Part shown: piece after piece, positions 17,679 to 27,391 of the stretch | Layout: every line of letters starts with the position of its first letter | Position numbering within the stretch: position 1 is the stretch's first letter | Source: an uncultured Prevotellaceae bacterium | GTDB lineage: Bacteria > Bacteroidota > Bacteroidia > Bacteroidales > Bacteroidaceae | Length of the DNA stretch: 64,000 nucleotides | NCBI GenBank assembly: GCA_900316575.1 | Contig: ONDJ01000006.1 | Location: 1-64,000, forward strand | Direction: 5' to 3' | The notes under the pieces: model-generated | What the model was told of the DNA's origin: nothing | The model's input: the letters and a program-made list of their open reading frames with translations, nothing else | Database searches by the model: none | Translations under genes and position numbers: made by a program

Positions 17679-19430
17679 ATGGAAAACCAAGAACTGATTA
17701 AGCAGTGTGAACTTGCTGCTCGCGAATGGGCCGAGTCGCCCTTGTTTGATGATGAAACGCGCCAGGCTGTGCGCCATATGCTCGAAGCTGACGACAAAAC
17801 GGAACTCGTAGAGAGTTTCTACAAAACCTTAGAGTTTGGCACAGGCGGTCTGCGCGGCATCATGGGCCCAGGTATCAACCGCATGAACAAATACATTGTG
17901 GGTATGGCCACACAGGGTTTTGCCAACTACATCCACAAAGCCTTCCCCGACAAAGTAGCAGGCGAACTGAGCGTTGTGGTGGGCCACGATTGCCGCAACA
18001 ACAGTCGCCTCTTTGCTGAAACCGTAGCTGCGATCTTCTCAGCCAACGGCATCAAGGCCTACCTCTTTGAGAGTCTCCGCCCCACACCCGAAATTAGCTT
18101 TGCCATCCGTCACCTCGGAGCTGTTGCAGGCGTAAACATAACCGCCAGCCACAACCCCAAAGAATACAACGGCTACAAAGCTTATTGGAGCGATGGTGCG
18201 CAAGTGCTTACCCCCCACGACACGGGCATCATCGACGAAGTAAACAAAGTGAAACTCTCTGACGTGAAGTTTGAGCCCAACGCCGACCTCATCAAAATCA
18301 TTGGCGGCGAGATGGACTACGACTACATGATGGCTGTACGCGAAGCACGCATCGATGCCGAAGTTATTCGCAAGCAGAAAGACCTGAACATCGTCTATAG
18401 CGCCATGCATGGCACGGGACGTGTCATCGTTCCACTATGTTTGCGCTCTTGGGGATTTGAGAATATCAACGTTGTTCCCGAGCAAATGGTTATCGATGGC
18501 AATTTCCCCACAGTCGTTTCGCCCAATCCTGAAAATGCCGAGGCGATGACCTTGGGCATGAAGCTCGGCACAAAGCTCGGTGCAGACCTCGTCGTTGCCA
18601 CCGACCCCGATGCCGACCGCCTCGCCATCGTCTGCCGCGACGACAAGGGCGAATGGGTTATCATCAACGGCAACCAAACCTGCCTGATGTTCTCCTATTA
18701 TATTATTAAGAACAAGATAGCCCTCGGCCAGCTCAAGCCCACCGACTTCCTTGTGAAAACCATCGTCACAACCGAACTCATTGCAGAAATTGCCAAGAAA
18801 AACGGTGTGGAACTTCGCGATTGCTACACGGGCTTCAAGTGGATAGCCCGCGAAATAGCCATCAGCGAAGGCAAGCAGAAATACATCGGCGGCGGCGAAG
18901 AAAGCTTCGGTTTCCTGCCCTACGACAAAGTGCGCGACAAGGACGCTCCCGCTTCCATCTGTCTCATTTGCGAAATTGCAGCTTGGGCAAAGCAGCAAGG
19001 CATGACGCTCTACGACCTCTTGCGACAGATCTACTTGGAATATGGCTTCTCGTACGAACACACAGTCAATGTGGTGAAGCCTGGAAAGAGCGGAGCCGAT
19101 GAGATCAAGGCCATGATGGAACGCTTCCGCCAAACTCCTCCCGCCGAAATTGCCGGCTCTAAGGTTGTTTGTGCCAAAGACTACGAAGCCCTCACCATCA
19201 CCGATGGCGAAGGCAACGTTTCGCCACTCGACATGCCTGCAAAGAGCAACGTATTGCAATGGTACACTGCTGACGGCACCAAGGTGAGCGTTCGTCCCAG
19301 TGGCACAGAGCCCAAAATCAAATTCTACATTGAAGTCAAGGGCACGATGCAAAAGCCCGAAGACTACGATGCAGCTAAGGCCGATGCAGTTAAGAAAGTT
19401 GACGCTGTCAAAGCTTCGCTCGGAATTTGA
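17679..19430 (+). CDS. Phospho-sugar mutase (phosphoglucomutase/phosphomannomutase)
   Basis: Interconverts hexose 1- and 6-phosphates and so feeds nucleotide-sugar synthesis for surface glycans. 583 residues, the long PgmB/Pgm2-like form. In order: GTGGLRG, the phosphoserine loop TASHNPKEYNGYK (about 145), the metal loop ATDPDADRLAI (about 308), the sugar loop GGEESFGFLPYDKVRDKDA, and the phosphate loop VRPSGTEPKIKFY near the C-terminus. It has its own promoter and terminator, so it is separate from the preceding polymerase. Whether glucose or mannose phosphate is preferred cannot be told. Confidence 0.92.
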   Translation: MENQELIKQCELAAREWAESPLFDDETRQAVRHMLEADDKTELVESFYKTLEFGTGGLRGIMGPGINRMNKYIVGMATQGFANYIHKAFPDKVAGELSVVVGHDCRNNSRLFAETVAAIFSANGIKAYLFESLRPTPEISFAIRHLGAVAGVNITASHNPKEYNGYKAYWSDGAQVLTPHDTGIIDEVNKVKLSDVKFEPNADLIKIIGGEMDYDYMMAVREARIDAEVIRKQKDLNIVYSAMHGTGRVIVPLCLRSWGFENINVVPEQMVIDGNFPTVVSPNPENAEAMTLGMKLGTKLGADLVVATDPDADRLAIVCRDDKGEWVIINGNQTCLMFSYYIIKNKIALGQLKPTDFLVKTIVTTELIAEIAKKNGVELRDCYTGFKWIAREIAISEGKQKYIGGGEESFGFLPYDKVRDKDAPASICLICEIAAWAKQQGMTLYDLLRQIYLEYGFSYEHTVNVVKPGKSGADEIKAMMERFRQTPPAEIAGSKVVCAKDYEALTITDGEGNVSPLDMPAKSNVLQWYTADGTKVSVRPSGTEPKIKFYIEVKGTMQKPEDYDAAKADAVKKVDAVKASLGI

Positions 19431-19449
19431 ACAATAAGCAATGAATAAC

Positions 19450-19516
19450 GACCAATAAACGTTGGTTAGCGCATAAGCCCATAGCGCAGCCCAACGTTTA
19501 TTGGTCTTTTGCTTTT
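19450..19516 (+). terminator. Intrinsic terminator after the phospho-sugar mutase gene
   Basis: GACCAATAAACGTTGG (19450-19465) pairs perfectly with 19491-19506, and TTTTGCTTTT follows. A smaller GCGC pair sits in the loop. Its position rules out a nudC start at 19501. Confidence 0.85.
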
Positions 19517-19527
19517 CGCACAACCCC

Positions 19528-20295
19528 ATGTACCTCTTCCTCTTTCACAACGCCCACCTATTTCTACGCCAGCTTAGCGATGATTGCTGGTTTCCGCTTG
19601 AAACGTGCGAATACCACACGCTTGCGAATACTGAAACGTTTAGGCTCACCACTTCAGACGGCACCCCTTGCCTTGCCGCCCAAGTTTCTGACGATGCGTT
19701 TGAAGGAGCTACGCTTTGGGACTTGCGCGAAGCCTACGGAGCGATGCCTGCCGAACTTCATGCTTTGGCAGGCAAGGCTTCCGAACTCCTCTTTTGGGAC
19801 AAACATTCGCGCTATTGCAGCCTGTGCGGCGCACCCATGAAGCGACACACCGAAATCTCTAAAGTCTGCACCTCATGCGGCGAAGAAATATGGCCGACGG
19901 TACAAACGGCAGTTATCGTGCTGATTGAGTATAGGGGGAAAGCACTCCTTGTGCAAGCCAAGAATTTTCGTCGTCCGTTCCACGGGCTTGTAGCTGGGTT
20001 TGTAGAAACGGGCGAAAGCCTTGAGGAGTGTGTACGGCGCGAGGTTCGCGAAGAGACGGGGCTTGAAATCTGCAACCTCCGCTATTTCGACAGCCAGCCT
20101 TGGCCCTACCCCATGGGGCTCATGGTAGGTTTTCGCGCCGACTATGCAGGCGGCACGCTCCACCTTGCCGATGGCGAACTGGTACATGCCGATTGGTACA
20201 CTGCCAACAATCTTCCTATCCTTCCCCCGCCCCCAAGCATTGCCCGCCGACTGATTGACACCTGGGTGGCGGAACAACTTAAGGCTTTACAATGA
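19528..20295 (+). CDS. nudC: NAD(H) diphosphatase / NADH-capped RNA hydrolase, NudC
   Basis: Nudix hydrolase that splits NAD(H) to NMN(H) and AMP and removes NAD caps from RNA. 255 residues. A zinc ribbon (CSLCGAPM ... CTSCGEEI) is followed by the Nudix box GFVETGESLEECVRREVREE and the NudC-specific SQPWPYPMGLM. All metal-binding Glu residues are present. The ATG at 19528 is used because an earlier TTG lies within the preceding terminator. It is convergent with the AlkD-like gene (15-nt gap). Confidence 0.9.
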   Translation: MYLFLFHNAHLFLRQLSDDCWFPLETCEYHTLANTETFRLTTSDGTPCLAAQVSDDAFEGATLWDLREAYGAMPAELHALAGKASELLFWDKHSRYCSLCGAPMKRHTEISKVCTSCGEEIWPTVQTAVIVLIEYRGKALLVQAKNFRRPFHGLVAGFVETGESLEECVRREVREETGLEICNLRYFDSQPWPYPMGLMVGFRADYAGGTLHLADGELVHADWYTANNLPILPPPPSIARRLIDTWVAEQLKALQ

Positions 20296-20310
20296 CGAGG
20301 ATCTTCTGCC

Positions 20311-20991
20311 TTATCTATATGTTTTCAACACCGCCTTTTGCTCTTGGGTGAGGCGGCGGCTTTCACAAGCTTTCTGTAGGGCTTTGCGGTGGGTCCAAGG
20401 CTCAAGTCGCCGCAAGCGGATGAAAGGTAGCGCAGCATCATATTGTTTAGCTAATGCTGTAGCGAACAACCATGCCTGCATCATGCGGACATAATACTCC
20501 TCACGCCTTATCTGAGCCGCTTCTTCCAAAAATTCCACACGAAACCAGGGAGCATCCAAATAGTGTTGCATCAACATTCCCATGCCGAAGCGTACCGTGT
20601 ATTCATGCTCGGATTGCATCCATTGGCGAATGGATACCAAGAGCTTGTCCTTGTTTTGCTTAAACACCTTGGGAGAAAGCTGGTCGCACGTTGCCCAATT
20701 ATCTACATGAGGCAATAGGCGTTCCACCTCTTTCAGAACTCCTTCATAGTCTTTCATACTACAGATTATGAAGGCATGAAGCTGCATTTCATCGAACGTA
20801 GTATGCGGCAGTTCCGTTTGCAGAAACTCACGAGCAGAGCCTTCGCGCACCATCTCTTTGGCCAAAGCACGCAACTGGGGAGTACGCACGCCAACAAACC
20901 GCTCTTTGGATACATTGGGAATAAGCCCTGCTTGGAACTCGCGATACTCGCTGTCTGCCAGAGCATACAAGCGTGAAAGAATAGTTTGCAT
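20311..20991 (-). CDS. DNA alkylation repair protein, AlkD-like HEAT repeat
   Basis: 226 residues of repeated helix pairs. The opening region contains VGVRTPQLRALAKEM, typical of the AlkD/COG4912 family, and further in are LPHVDNWATCDQLSPKVFK and RFGMGMLMQHYLD. AlkD-type glycosylases excise bulky or charged alkylated purines without base flipping. The start at 20991 (MQTILSRL) is preferred to the longer frame from 21051, because family members begin about there. Catalytic Trp/Asp residues of AlkD are partly visible (DNWATCD), but activity is inferred. Confidence 0.8.
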   Translation of the reverse strand: MQTILSRLYALADSEYREFQAGLIPNVSKERFVGVRTPQLRALAKEMVREGSAREFLQTELPHTTFDEMQLHAFIICSMKDYEGVLKEVERLLPHVDNWATCDQLSPKVFKQNKDKLLVSIRQWMQSEHEYTVRFGMGMLMQHYLDAPWFRVEFLEEAAQIRREEYYVRMMQAWLFATALAKQYDAALPFIRLRRLEPWTHRKALQKACESRRLTQEQKAVLKTYR

Positions 20992-21085
20992 CGGTTTGCT
21001 TATTGAGAGATTGAAGAAATATGAAGAAGATATCGTGGCAAAAGTAGGCAATTACTTTGGAACTATTATAACAAAGAGAGTGTGA

Positions 21086-21463
21086 GCGTAACATTCCGAA
21101 AGGAGCTGCGTCGTTGTTCACTCAGAGGCTTTCGCTAAAAAAAACGCGATGTCTTTGCATGAAGCAGCCTATGTTTTCTATGCGCACCGTACGGTGTTCA
21201 CGTAATTTTCGTACGGTGTTCACGTAAACATCGTACGGCGCGCACGTAAACATCGTACGGTGCGCACGCAAAAAGACCCTATCGTGTTTCCGCAACGATA
21301 GGGTTGTTTGGGTGAAAACATCCACAAAGAGCCGTGCCTTTTGCGCGTAGTGCATGCGATTACATGAAGCCTCTATAAAAACTTTTCGCGGGCGGGATGC
21401 CCGCGTCCCATGAGACACGCTTCCTCGCCGGCTGTGCCTTGGGAGCGCAGGCGTCCCGCCTGC
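21086..21463. repeat. Composite intergenic repeat, copy A
   Basis: The first ~250 bp (21086-21336) align almost without gaps to 45111-45360 at close to 90% identity by eye. This part holds four 22-bp tandem units and a hairpin ACCCTATCGT/ACGATAGGGT (276-285/295-304 in the 21-kb numbering). A spacer ending in TATAAAA leads to a GC-rich, partly palindromic module (21388-21463) whose counterpart in copy B is inverted. The 744-bp gap 21052-21795 holds this element, a following hairpin (21466-21476/21492-21502), a possible gene remnant and the msrA terminator. No coding is likely in the element: the only long frame is antisense and 22 is not a multiple of three. Confidence 0.85.
21188..21275. repeat. 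Four tandem 22-bp units, copy A
   Basis: CGTACGG recurs at 21188, 21210, 21232 and 21254, exactly 22 bp apart. Each unit has the form CGTACGG(T/C)G, then TT or CG, then CACGTAA or CACGCAA and a 4-nt tail (TTTT, ACAT or AAAG). CGTACG is itself a palindrome. There are no spacers, so this is not a CRISPR array. Confidence 0.9.
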
Positions 21464-21507
21464 AAACGTTTCGCAGCCCCATCGAAGGGAACTGCGAAAC
21501 GTAATCG

Positions 21508-21672
21508 TCAATACTTTATTCTGAATGCATCAAGCAAAGCCTTGTAATGGTCTTGTGCGGTGAGGCAGGTAATAGTTTTTATCCCTATCCAATAGGTTGT
21601 GACAAGGAATAATTTGCTTATTGACCCTTGTAAAAGTTTACGAGCAGGGAGCAATTCTTCCGTTTGAGCCTG
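21508..21672 (-). pseudogene. Possible gene remnant, C-terminal fragment
   Basis: A 54-codon open stretch bounded upstream by a TAG at 21673-21675. It reads like protein, with EELLPARKLLQG, KLFLVTTYWIG and a final YKALLDAFRIKY before TGA. There is no ATG and no promoter, so it may be the tail of a lost gene beside the composite repeat. I do not recognise the family, and chance coding cannot be excluded. Confidence 0.3.
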
Positions 21673-21708
21673 CTAACGTGTGAATGCTGTGCCCGTCACA
21701 AAGAATTT

Positions 21709-21735
21709 AGCGGCTCAAAAAACTTTTGAACCGCT
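21709..21735 (-). terminator. Hairpin downstream of msrA
   Basis: AGCGGCTCAAAA (21709-21720) pairs with TTTTGAACCGCT (21724-21735) with one mismatch and a 3-nt loop. It starts 60 nt after the msrA stop and the minus strand continues AAATTCTTTG. Confidence 0.6.
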
Positions 21736-21795
21736 GTTTGGGACTTTCTGTTGGGGAGAGGTGGAAGAAGTTGCTCTTAAGCCTGATGACAGACA

Positions 21796-22308
21796 CTATG
21801 GCCGCTGCCGACGTGCCCAACTGAAGAGCTCGAGTGGTAGGTGGCAGTAGCCTTGCGGATTTTTGTTGAGATAGTCTTGATGGTAGTCCTCGGCTGGAAA
21901 GAAATTGCTCAAGGGTTGTAATTCTACGGCTAAGGACTGCCCCACCCTCTTTTCCTCTTCACAAAATACGGCTTGCACTGTGGGAAGTTGCGTGGGGTCG
22001 GTGTAATATACGCCTGTGCGATACTGCGTTCCTACGTCATGCCCTTGGCGATTGATGCTCAGCGGATCAATGGCACGAAAGTACATACGTGTGAGGAACG
22101 TCAAACCGACTTTTTCTTCGTCGTAAACCACGCGAACGGTTTCGGCAAAGCCTGTGGTGTCGGTGCAAACGTCTTGGTAAGTAGGAGCTCGATTGACATT
22201 ACCATTAGCATAACCAACTTGGGTTTCTATGACTCCTTCTATTTGTTTGAAGAAATGCTCGGTGCCCCAGAAACAGCCTCCGGCAAAGAATATCTCACGT
22301 GGTTTCAT
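21796..22308 (-). CDS. msrA: Peptide-methionine (S)-S-oxide reductase MsrA
   Basis: Reduces methionine S-sulfoxide in proteins with thioredoxin. 170 residues, with the active-site GGCFWG (Cys12), YANGN, YHQDYL and the substrate-pocket Tyr/Glu region. The start at 22308 (MKPREIFFAGGCFWG) fits family members; the frame continues to 22371 but that would overlap the preceding gene. Only one base separates the ATG from the stop codon of the UDG-fold gene, so the two are translationally coupled. No MsrB domain is fused. Confidence 0.93.
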   Translation of the reverse strand: MKPREIFFAGGCFWGTEHFFKQIEGVIETQVGYANGNVNRAPTYQDVCTDTTGFAETVRVVYDEEKVGLTFLTRMYFRAIDPLSINRQGHDVGTQYRTGVYYTDPTQLPTVQAVFCEEEKRVGQSLAVELQPLSNFFPAEDYHQDYLNKNPQGYCHLPLELFSWARRQRP

Positions 22309-22309
22309 A

Positions 22310-22927
22310 TCAGAAATTTTGGTTAAGTGGTGTTTCTGCCAAGAGCCCAAGCGAGCAGAACATGGCGGCATACTTTTCGGCTTTTTTCTCTAAGGAAAGC
22401 GGATAGGCTCGGCTGGTGCTTGGCATACGATAGAAGCGCAACTGTCGCCCATGAAGTACAAACGGTGTGCAATCACCTACAGCTGGCGGATCGATGGAGC
22501 CACATAGGGGACGCAAGGTTTCAAGAAGCGTATCGGTGGCCTTCTGCCCCGTGGTGACTATGGCTTGCAACATTTGCATGGGTTTCACCAAAGTGGCAAC
22601 ATCGGTGGGCTGAGTGATTTCGAGGAACTTGTCGGAAGCATTGTCTTTGAGCCTGCACACTTGGGTGGCTGTGTCGTAGAGGGCTATGCCTTTTGTCTCA
22701 AGAAAAGGCACGATGAGGTCAAGGCGAAACGTTCTACGGCTCTCATCCACAAAGTGCAATTTGTCGTGAAAGAATACGACCCCCATCACGCGCCACATGT
22801 CGTTGATGTAGTTGGGATAGAAAAAGTCTATGCACCAACGCGCTCGAGGCGGCGGAAAACTGCCGAGCAGCAATACGCGGGCTACTGGCGGAATAAAAGG
22901 ACGAAGCGGATGGGACTCGGTTTGCAT
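22310..22927 (-). CDS. Uracil-DNA glycosylase superfamily protein
   Basis: 205 residues with the UDG-type opening RVLLLGSFPPP, FFYPNYINDMWRVMG, a central AIVTTGQKATDTL and the late MPSTSRAYPLSLEKK. These match the uncharacterised UDG-fold family common in Bacteroidetes rather than Ung; the canonical catalytic GQDPYH is absent. It may excise damaged bases. The start at 22927 (MQTESHPLRPF) is chosen because the frame upstream runs into the rpoC terminator. It is followed after one base by msrA, a pairing that suggests oxidative-damage repair. Confidence 0.7.
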   Translation of the reverse strand: MQTESHPLRPFIPPVARVLLLGSFPPPRARWCIDFFYPNYINDMWRVMGVVFFHDKLHFVDESRRTFRLDLIVPFLETKGIALYDTATQVCRLKDNASDKFLEITQPTDVATLVKPMQMLQAIVTTGQKATDTLLETLRPLCGSIDPPAVGDCTPFVLHGRQLRFYRMPSTSRAYPLSLEKKAEKYAAMFCSLGLLAETPLNQNF

Positions 22928-22992
22928 TGAACAAAGACTGAAGTACGTGTGCAAAAATAGGCAGAAGGACTTTATCCGGAAAACGAACCACC

Positions 22993-23031
22993 AAGAAAAA
23001 GCCCGACACTGGTGGAACAATGTCGGGCTTT
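22993..23031 (-). terminator. Terminator of the rpoBC operon
   Basis: AAAGCCCGACA (22998-23008) pairs with TGTCGGGCTTT (23021-23031). On the minus strand the hairpin runs into TTTTTCTT. It begins 42 nt after the rpoC stop codon. Confidence 0.9.
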
Positions 23032-23072
23032 CGTACTATTTCAGGCTTCAACGCCTATAGAAGGATTAGTTC

Positions 23073-26000
23073 TTAATTGTCGAGCGCGTCTTCTTCAAGT
23101 TGTTGCAGACGCTCGTATTCGGCTTTGTCGCCTACGACGATGCGTTGGAACTGGCGCAGACCTGTACCTGCAGGGATGAGGTGACCGCAAATGACGTTCT
23201 CCTTCATGCCTTCAAGATAGTCGGTCTTGCCGCGAATGGCTGCATCGTTGAGCACTTTGGTGGTTTCCTGGAAAGAAGCGGCACTCATGAAGCTCTTGGT
23301 CTGAAGGGCTGCACGGGTGATACCCTGCAAGATCTGACGGCTCGTTGCTGGCACAGCATCGCGCGTCTCAACAGGCTTGAGGTCGCGGCGCTTGAGCTGT
23401 GAGTTCTCATCGCGCAGCTTGCGTGCCGTTACGATCATACCTTTCTTCATCACTTCGCTGTCGCCTGGATCGGTGACAACCTTCTTGCCCCAGATGCGGT
23501 CGTTCTCTTCGGCAAACTCTTGCTTGTCCACCATCTCTTGCTCGAGGAAGCGGGTGTCGCCAGGTTCTTCGATCTCAACCTTACGCATCATTTGGCGCAC
23601 GATAACTTCAAAGTGCTTGTCGTTGATCTTCACACCTTGCAAGCGATAAACGTCTTGCACCTCGTTGACAATGTATTCCTGCACAGCCGTGGGACCTTGG
23701 ATGGAAAGGATGTCGGCGGGCGTGATTGAACCATCGCTGAGTGGTGTGCCTGCACGAACGAAGTCGTTTTCTTGAACGAGGATCTGTTTTGACAGTGATA
23801 CGAGATACTTCTTCACTTCGCCAAGCTTGCTGGTGACGATAATCTCGCGGTGACCACGCTTAACGGTTCCCATCGTGATTTCACCGTCGATTTCGCTAAC
23901 CACTGCTGGGTTGCTCGGGTTGCGAGCCTCGAAGAGCTCGGTGACACGCGGCAGACCACCCGTGATGTCGCCAGCCTTGCTGACAGCGCGTGGTATCTTA
24001 ACAAGAATATCACCAGCCGAAAGCTTCTGGCCGTCCTCTACGGCGATGTGACCATTGATGGGGAAGTTATAGGTGCGAACTACCTGACCATTCTCGTCAA
24101 GAATGTGAGCTACGGGAACACGGCTGCGCTCCTTGGACTCAATGACGATGCGTTCGCGCAAACCAGTAGCTTCGTCTTCTTCAATACGATAAGTGATACC
24201 TTCGATGACATCTTCGAACTGAACCTTACCGCCGTCTTCAGTGACGATAACAGCGTTGAACGGATCCCATTTGGCAATGAGCTGACCTTTCTCGACCTTG
24301 TCTTTGTCCGAAACGAAGAGGTGGCTACCATAAGGCACATTGACAACGGAGAGAATAATGCCCGTATTCTCGTCAACAAAGTGAGCTTCCGTCAAACGGC
24401 TAACAACAACCTTGCCGGGTGTGCCGTCTTCTTCGGTTACATCAACAGTACGGAGCTCTTCAAACTCTACGCGACAGTCGCTCTTGGCCACGATGGTAGC
24501 ATTAGCTGCGGCATCACCAGCGACACCACCGGCGTGGAACGTACGAAGTGTAAGCTGAGTTCCTGGCTCACCAATAGACTGTGCGGCAATGACACCAACA
24601 GGCTCGCCAATCTGCACCATCTTGCTGGTGGCAAGGTTGCGACCATAGCACTTCTGGCACACACCGTGCTTGCTCTCACACGTGAGAACCGAACGAATTT
24701 CTACGCTCTCAATGGGCGAAGCTTCGATTTCAGCTGCAATGGCTTCAGTGATTTCTTCGCCGGCAGCCAGAATGAGCTTGCCAGAAACAGGGTGGATAAT
24801 ATCGTGTACGGTGACACGGCCCAAGATGCGCTCGCTGAGTGAAGAGATTACTTCATCGCCATCCTTGAGAGCGGTGCACACAAGGCCGCGAAGAGTTCCG
24901 CAGTCGGACTCAGTGATAATAACGTCGTGGCTGACATCCACCAAACGACGGGTGAGGTATCCAGCGTCGGCAGTCTTCAAGGCGGTGTCGGCAAGACCCT
25001 TACGGGCACCGTGAGTAGAGATAAAGTACTCAAGCACAGACATACCCTCCTTGAAGTTTGAAAGAATGGGGTTCTCAATAATCTGGTTGCCCTCGGCACC
25101 TGCCTTTTGCGGCTTGGCCATCAGACCACGCATACCTGCAAGCTGAGCAATCTGCTCGGCTGAACCACGAGCACCAGAGTCGAGCATCATGAACACGGCG
25201 TTGAAACCTTGGTCGGCCTCGGTCATTTCTTTCATCAACACCTTCTTCAAGTCGGTGTTAGCGTGCGACCATGTGTCGATGACCTGATTGTAGCGCTCTT
25301 TATCGGTGATGAAACCCATGTTGTAGTTGGCGGTGATCTGGTCAACCTCTTCATTGCCTTTGGCCACGATGTCCTTCTTGCTTTCGGGAATGATGATATC
25401 ATCAAGGTTGAACGACAATCCACCTTCATAGGCCATGCGGTAACCAAGGTCCTTAATACCATCAAGGAAAGCGCAAGCACGAGCCATACCCACGGACTTA
25501 ATCACGCGAGTAATGATGTCGCGCAAAGACTTCTTGGAAATGATGGTATTGATGTATCCTAATTCGCGAGGAACAAGTTCGTTGACGATGATACGGCCAA
25601 CAGACGTTTCCACAATATGAGGAACAGGAATACCATTCTCAAGGTCGTCAACTTTCACCTTGACGGGAGCATGAACGTCAACACGACCTTCATTGTAAGC
25701 TATGATGGCTTCTTCGGGACCATAGAATGTGAGCCCTTCACCCTTTGCACCTGGGCGGATCTTTGTGATGTAATAGAGACCTAGCACCATGTCCTGCGAG
25801 GGAACAGTGATAGGCGTGCCGTTGGCAGGGTTAAGGATGTTGTGGCTCTGGAGCATCAGAAGCTGCGCCTCCAAAATAGCCTCATTAGAAAGAGGAAGGT
25901 GAACGGCCATTTGGTCGCCATCAAAGTCGGCATTGAACGCTGTACAAGCCAATGGGTGTAGCTGAATGGCCTTGCCTTCAATCATCTTGGGTTGGAAAGC

Positions 26001-27338
26001 CTGAATACCAAGACGGTGAAGGGTCGGTGCACGGTTGAGCAACACGGGGTGACCCTTCATGACGTATTCCAGGATGTCGAAAATCATAGGATCGCGCTTG
26101 TCAACAAGGCGCTTAGCGCTTTTAACCGTCTTCACGATACCGCGCTCAATGAGCTTGCGAATAACGAAAGGCTTGTAGAGCTCAGCAGCCATCAGCTTGG
26201 GAAGTCCACATTCGCCCATCTTGAGTTCAGGACCCACAACAATAACCGAGCGGGCCGAATAGTCCACACGCTTACCGAGCAGGTTTTGACGGAAACGACC
26301 TTGCTTACCTTTCAGGCTGTCGCTCAACGACTTGAGCGGACGATTGCTATCGCTCTTAACAGCACTGCTCTTGCGGCTGTTGTCAAAGAGACTGTCAACA
26401 GCCTCCTGCAACATACGCTTTTCATTACGAAGAATTACCTCGGGAGCCTTGATCTCAAGCAGACGTTTCAAGCGATTGTTGCGGATAAGCACGCGACGAT
26501 AAAGGTCGTTGAGGTCGCTGGTAGCGAAACGACCACCATCGAGTGGTACGAGTGGACGCAGATCAGGCGGTGTAACGGGCAAGATCTTCATGATCATCCA
26601 CTCGGGCTTGTTGATATCCTTGCTCGAGCGGAATGCTTCCACAACCTGCAAGCGCTTCAAGGCTTCGTTCTTGCGCTGCATAGAAGTATCGGTGCTGGCA
26701 CGGTCGCGCAGCTCGTATGAAAGCGCATCAAGATCGATGCCACGAAGCAAATCGTAGATAGCTTCGGCACCCATCTTGGCGATGAACTTGTTGGGGTCGG
26801 TATCCTCAAGGTACTGGTTGTCTTGAGGAAGCTTCTTCATTAGTTCAATGTACTCGTCTTCGGTAAGAATATCGAGTTTCTGACAGTCGCCCTCAAGAAC
26901 ACCTGGCTGAATGACCACATACCTTTCATAATATATGATGGCATCAAGTTTCTTGGTAGGAAGACCGAGCAGATAACCCATCTTGTTGGGCAAAGACTTG
27001 AAGTACCAAATGTGAGCTACGGGCACAACTAGTGAAATGTGGCCAGCACGTTCGCGACGCACCTTCTTTTCCGTTACCTCAACACCACAACGATCGCAAA
27101 CAATGCCTTTGTAACGAATGCGCTTGTACTTTCCACAGTTGCACTCAAAGTCCTTCGTAGGACCAAAAATGCGCTCGCAGAAGAGACCGTCGCGTTCGGG
27201 CTTATAGGTGCGATAGTTAATGGTCTCGGGCTTAAGAACTTCGCCATAAGAATTTGCTTGGATTTCTTCAGGTGAAGCCAAACTTATTGTGATTTTGGTG
27301 AAGTTGTTCTTGACCTTTGTATCTTTTTTGAAAGCCAT
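23073..27338 (-). CDS. rpoC: RNA polymerase beta-prime subunit
   Basis: 1421 residues, complete. The N-terminal zinc finger ([20 protein letters not shown]), the clamp, the catalytic loop [14 protein letters not shown] with the three Mg-binding Asp residues, the second zinc site ([17 protein letters not shown]), the trigger-loop region and [20 protein letters not shown] are all visible. Last gene of the operon, 53 nt after rpoB, and followed by a strong terminator. Length is normal for Bacteroidetes. Confidence 0.99.
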   Translation of the reverse strand: MAFKKDTKVKNNFTKITISLASPEEIQANSYGEVLKPETINYRTYKPERDGLFCERIFGPTKDFECNCGKYKRIRYKGIVCDRCGVEVTEKKVRRERAGHISLVVPVAHIWYFKSLPNKMGYLLGLPTKKLDAIIYYERYVVIQPGVLEGDCQKLDILTEDEYIELMKKLPQDNQYLEDTDPNKFIAKMGAEAIYDLLRGIDLDALSYELRDRASTDTSMQRKNEALKRLQVVEAFRSSKDINKPEWMIMKILPVTPPDLRPLVPLDGGRFATSDLNDLYRRVLIRNNRLKRLLEIKAPEVILRNEKRMLQEAVDSLFDNSRKSSAVKSDSNRPLKSLSDSLKGKQGRFRQNLLGKRVDYSARSVIVVGPELKMGECGLPKLMAAELYKPFVIRKLIERGIVKTVKSAKRLVDKRDPMIFDILEYVMKGHPVLLNRAPTLHRLGIQAFQPKMIEGKAIQLHPLACTAFNADFDGDQMAVHLPLSNEAILEAQLLMLQSHNILNPANGTPITVPSQDMVLGLYYITKIRPGAKGEGLTFYGPEEAIIAYNEGRVDVHAPVKVKVDDLENGIPVPHIVETSVGRIIVNELVPRELGYINTIISKKSLRDIITRVIKSVGMARACAFLDGIKDLGYRMAYEGGLSFNLDDIIIPESKKDIVAKGNEEVDQITANYNMGFITDKERYNQVIDTWSHANTDLKKVLMKEMTEADQGFNAVFMMLDSGARGSAEQIAQLAGMRGLMAKPQKAGAEGNQIIENPILSNFKEGMSVLEYFISTHGARKGLADTALKTADAGYLTRRLVDVSHDVIITESDCGTLRGLVCTALKDGDEVISSLSERILGRVTVHDIIHPVSGKLILAAGEEITEAIAAEIEASPIESVEIRSVLTCESKHGVCQKCYGRNLATSKMVQIGEPVGVIAAQSIGEPGTQLTLRTFHAGGVAGDAAANATIVAKSDCRVEFEELRTVDVTEEDGTPGKVVVSRLTEAHFVDENTGIILSVVNVPYGSHLFVSDKDKVEKGQLIAKWDPFNAVIVTEDGGKVQFEDVIEGITYRIEEDEATGLRERIVIESKERSRVPVAHILDENGQVVRTYNFPINGHIAVEDGQKLSAGDILVKIPRAVSKAGDITGGLPRVTELFEARNPSNPAVVSEIDGEITMGTVKRGHREIIVTSKLGEVKKYLVSLSKQILVQENDFVRAGTPLSDGSITPADILSIQGPTAVQEYIVNEVQDVYRLQGVKINDKHFEVIVRQMMRKVEIEEPGDTRFLEQEMVDKQEFAEENDRIWGKKVVTDPGDSEVMKKGMIVTARKLRDENSQLKRRDLKPVETRDAVPATSRQILQGITRAALQTKSFMSAASFQETTKVLNDAAIRGKTDYLEGMKENVICGHLIPAGTGLRQFQRIVVGDKAEYERLQQLEEDALDN

Positions 27339-27391
27339 AGTATCTTTCGTATAGTTTTGTTTCGTTTTATAAAATCAAGAAAGAGCTACAA

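Noticed and set aside
18435-19529. 364-codon frame antisense to the phospho-sugar mutase
   Set aside because: The plus-strand mutase is complete, and the antisense frame lacks start signals and crosses the terminator.
21188-21275. CRISPR array
   Set aside because: Units are contiguous 22-mers with no unique spacers and no cas genes nearby.
21188-21275. Iteron-type replication origin
   Set aside because: No replication initiator gene or AT-rich unwinding region is near, and the array occurs twice in chromosomal housekeeping context.
21122-21511. 129-codon minus-strand frame across repeat copy A
   Set aside because: It is made of the repeat itself; 22-bp units shift frame each time and copy B does not preserve the frame.
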